A program made the position numbers and the translations under genes. Positions 5,704 through 6,532 of a stretch of DNA of 6,532 nt are shown piece after piece. The notes below the pieces were generated by a model, which worked only from the letters and a program-made list of their open reading frames with translations, was not told the DNA's origin and did not search any database. The stretch is from an uncultured bacterium (GTDB lineage Bacteria > Actinomycetota > Actinomycetes > S36-B12). The stretch is from the NCBI GenBank assembly GCA_903896585.1, contig CAITYI010000139.1:1-6532 (forward strand), read 5' to 3'. Numbering within the stretch: the stretch's first letter is position 1; every line of letters starts with the position of its first letter.

Positions 5704-6432
5704 CTAGGTGCGCATCATTTCGCCAATGGTTGCGCCACCATCGAGCACAAATTCGGTGCCGGTAGAGAAGGTGGCATCTGCCACTAAGAACAAGATCATG
5801 GCGGCAACTTCAGCGGGCTGACCAATTCGCGGAATGGGGCGGCGCGCGAAGCTCACATCGAGCCCTGCGGTCATGGGGGTTTCAATTGGCCCAGGGTGCA
5901 CCGACACCACTCGAATCTTGTATTGCGCCAGGTCCAAAGCGGCTGATTTTGTTAAGCCACGAACACCCCACTTGCTGGCAACGTAGGCACCAAGTTGCGA
6001 ATAGCCCATCAGCCCTGCAGTCGAACTCATGTTGACGATTACGCCGCCACCCGCACGTTTCATGGAATCGGCAACATGGCGAATACCGAGGAAGGTGCCG
6101 GTCAGGTTGATCCCAATTACTCGATTCCACTCGTCCAGATCACAGGTATCCAGCGGAGTAAAGCCAACCACTCCTGCATTATTTATCAAGATATCTACCG
6201 GGCCGAATGTTTTCTCGGCAAAGGCAATGGCAGCTTGCCATTCGGTTTCACTTGTTACATCGAGGTGCTGATATGCACCGCCCACTTCCTCAGCGAGTGC
6301 CGTACCTTCATCGTCGAGTAAGTCACAGACCACGATCTTTGCGCCTTCGGCGGCAAGTACCCGGGCATCTTCAGCGCCAATACCTCGCGCCCCACCGGTG
6401 ATGAGTGCAACCTTGCCTTCGAGTTTTCCCAT
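5704..6432 (-). CDS. NAD-dependent short-chain dehydrogenase, 3-alpha/20-beta-hydroxysteroid dehydrogenase or FabG-like
   Basis: This classical SDR oxidoreductase of 242 residues is probably soluble. It has the full motif set: TGGARGIG (12-19) for the dinucleotide, Asp37 at the end of the second beta strand (favouring NAD over NADP), NNAG (84-87), Asn109, Ser137 (NMSSTAG), Tyr150 and Lys154 (YVASK), and HPGPIETPM (179-187). The C-terminal DGGATIG is the usual SDR end. The overall sequence recalls the hydroxysteroid dehydrogenase group (Rv2002/HsdA-like, Streptomyces 20-beta-HSD), but SDR substrate cannot be read from sequence, so another alcohol or 3-oxoacyl substrate is possible. GAGG (6434-6437) is only one base from the ATG, which is unusually close. 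It converges with the arabinan operon and there is no reason to link it to that pathway. Confidence 0.9.
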   Translation of the reverse strand: MGKLEGKVALITGGARGIGAEDARVLAAEGAKIVVCDLLDDEGTALAEEVGGAYQHLDVTSETEWQAAIAFAEKTFGPVDILINNAGVVGFTPLDTCDLDEWNRVIGINLTGTFLGIRHVADSMKRAGGGVIVNMSSTAGLMGYSQLGAYVASKWGVRGLTKSAALDLAQYKIRVVSVHPGPIETPMTAGLDVSFARRPIPRIGQPAEVAAMILFLVADATFSTGTEFVLDGGATIGEMMRT

Positions 6433-6444
6433 GCCTCAACAATA

Positions 6445-6450
6445 AACATA
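6445..6450 (-). promoter_or_regulatory. Candidate -10 box for the minus-strand dehydrogenase
   Basis: On the minus strand this reads TATGTT, which matches TAnnnT, within an AT-rich stretch (6440-6460) that stands out from its surroundings. It would start transcription about six bases before the ATG, giving an almost leaderless message. That fits the absence of a properly spaced Shine-Dalgarno site. No good -35 box is visible. Confidence 0.35.
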
Positions 6451-6476
6451 AAAATTTACAGATTCTCGGTGACTAG

Positions 6477-6532
6477 CTACTTCTGCTTAAGGACGCCTTC
6501 AAGTTCCTGTGCAGTGAATGGCCCAATGGCAC
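6477..6532 (-). CDS. Possible C-terminal fragment of a minus-strand gene at the right edge
   Basis: On the minus strand, one frame entering from the window edge reads AIGPFTAQELEGVLKQK and then stops (TAG, complement of 6477-6479). The residues look like an ordinary globular C-terminus ending in a charged helix, and the codons (GAA, GGC, GTC, CAG, AAG) match those used by neighbouring genes. It would end 44 bases before the dehydrogenase start on the same strand. Seventeen codons are too few to name a family, and an open frame this short can occur by chance. Confidence 0.4.
   Translation of the reverse strand, partial: AIGPFTAQELEGVLKQK

Noticed and set aside
1..6532. Mobile element, CRISPR, phage or tRNA content
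   Set aside because: I found no transposase, integrase, repeated spacers, terminal repeats or tRNA-like clover-leaf sequences in either strand by reading.

Overview
The window looks like chromosomal DNA from an actinobacterium. CysM, MoeZ, UbiA, DprE1 and DprE2 all read as close relatives of the Mycobacterium tuberculosis proteins, as I remember those sequences. Base composition is moderate (by eye about mid-50s % GC, not computed), lower than in mycobacteria or Streptomyces. That would suit a small-genome aquatic actinobacterium, but the lineage is an inference. I see no insertion sequence, tRNA, rRNA, CRISPR array or phage gene.

Region 1 (1-2061, + strand) is a sulfur-transfer pair. It starts inside a cysM gene encoding an O-phosphoserine-type cysteine synthase. 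After a 105-base spacer comes moeZ, an adenylyltransferase-rhodanese fusion. In M. tuberculosis, MoeZ activates and sulfurates the small carrier protein CysO, and CysM takes the thiocarboxylate sulfur from CysO to make cysteine from O-phosphoserine. Here the two enzymes are neighbours. The carrier CysO and the protease Mec would be expected just left of the window.

Region 2 (2153-5666, + strand) is a tightly packed four-gene operon. It encodes a small four-helix membrane protein (DUF6069-like), the UbiA-type decaprenyl-phosphate phosphoribosyltransferase, the oxidase DprE1 and the reductase DprE2. Together the last three make decaprenyl-phosphoryl-arabinose, the donor for cell-wall arabinan; only the 5-phosphate phosphatase step has no obvious gene here. 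Junctions are stop-next-to-start, an ATGA overlap, and a stop codon overlapping the next ribosome binding site, so translational coupling is likely. DprE1 has alanine where M. tuberculosis has the cysteine attacked by benzothiazinones.

Region 3 (5704-6532, - strand) converges on the operon. It holds a short-chain dehydrogenase of the NAD-dependent hydroxysteroid dehydrogenase/FabG-like type. Beyond it, at the right edge, lies what is probably the last 17 codons of another minus-strand gene.

Most of the content is recognisable. I do not see a wholly new system. The points most worth a second look are the cysM-moeZ linkage, the zinc-site cysteines in MoeZ, the Cys-to-Ala change in DprE1, the compact arabinan-precursor operon with its uncharacterised membrane protein, and the inverted repeat in front of moeZ.
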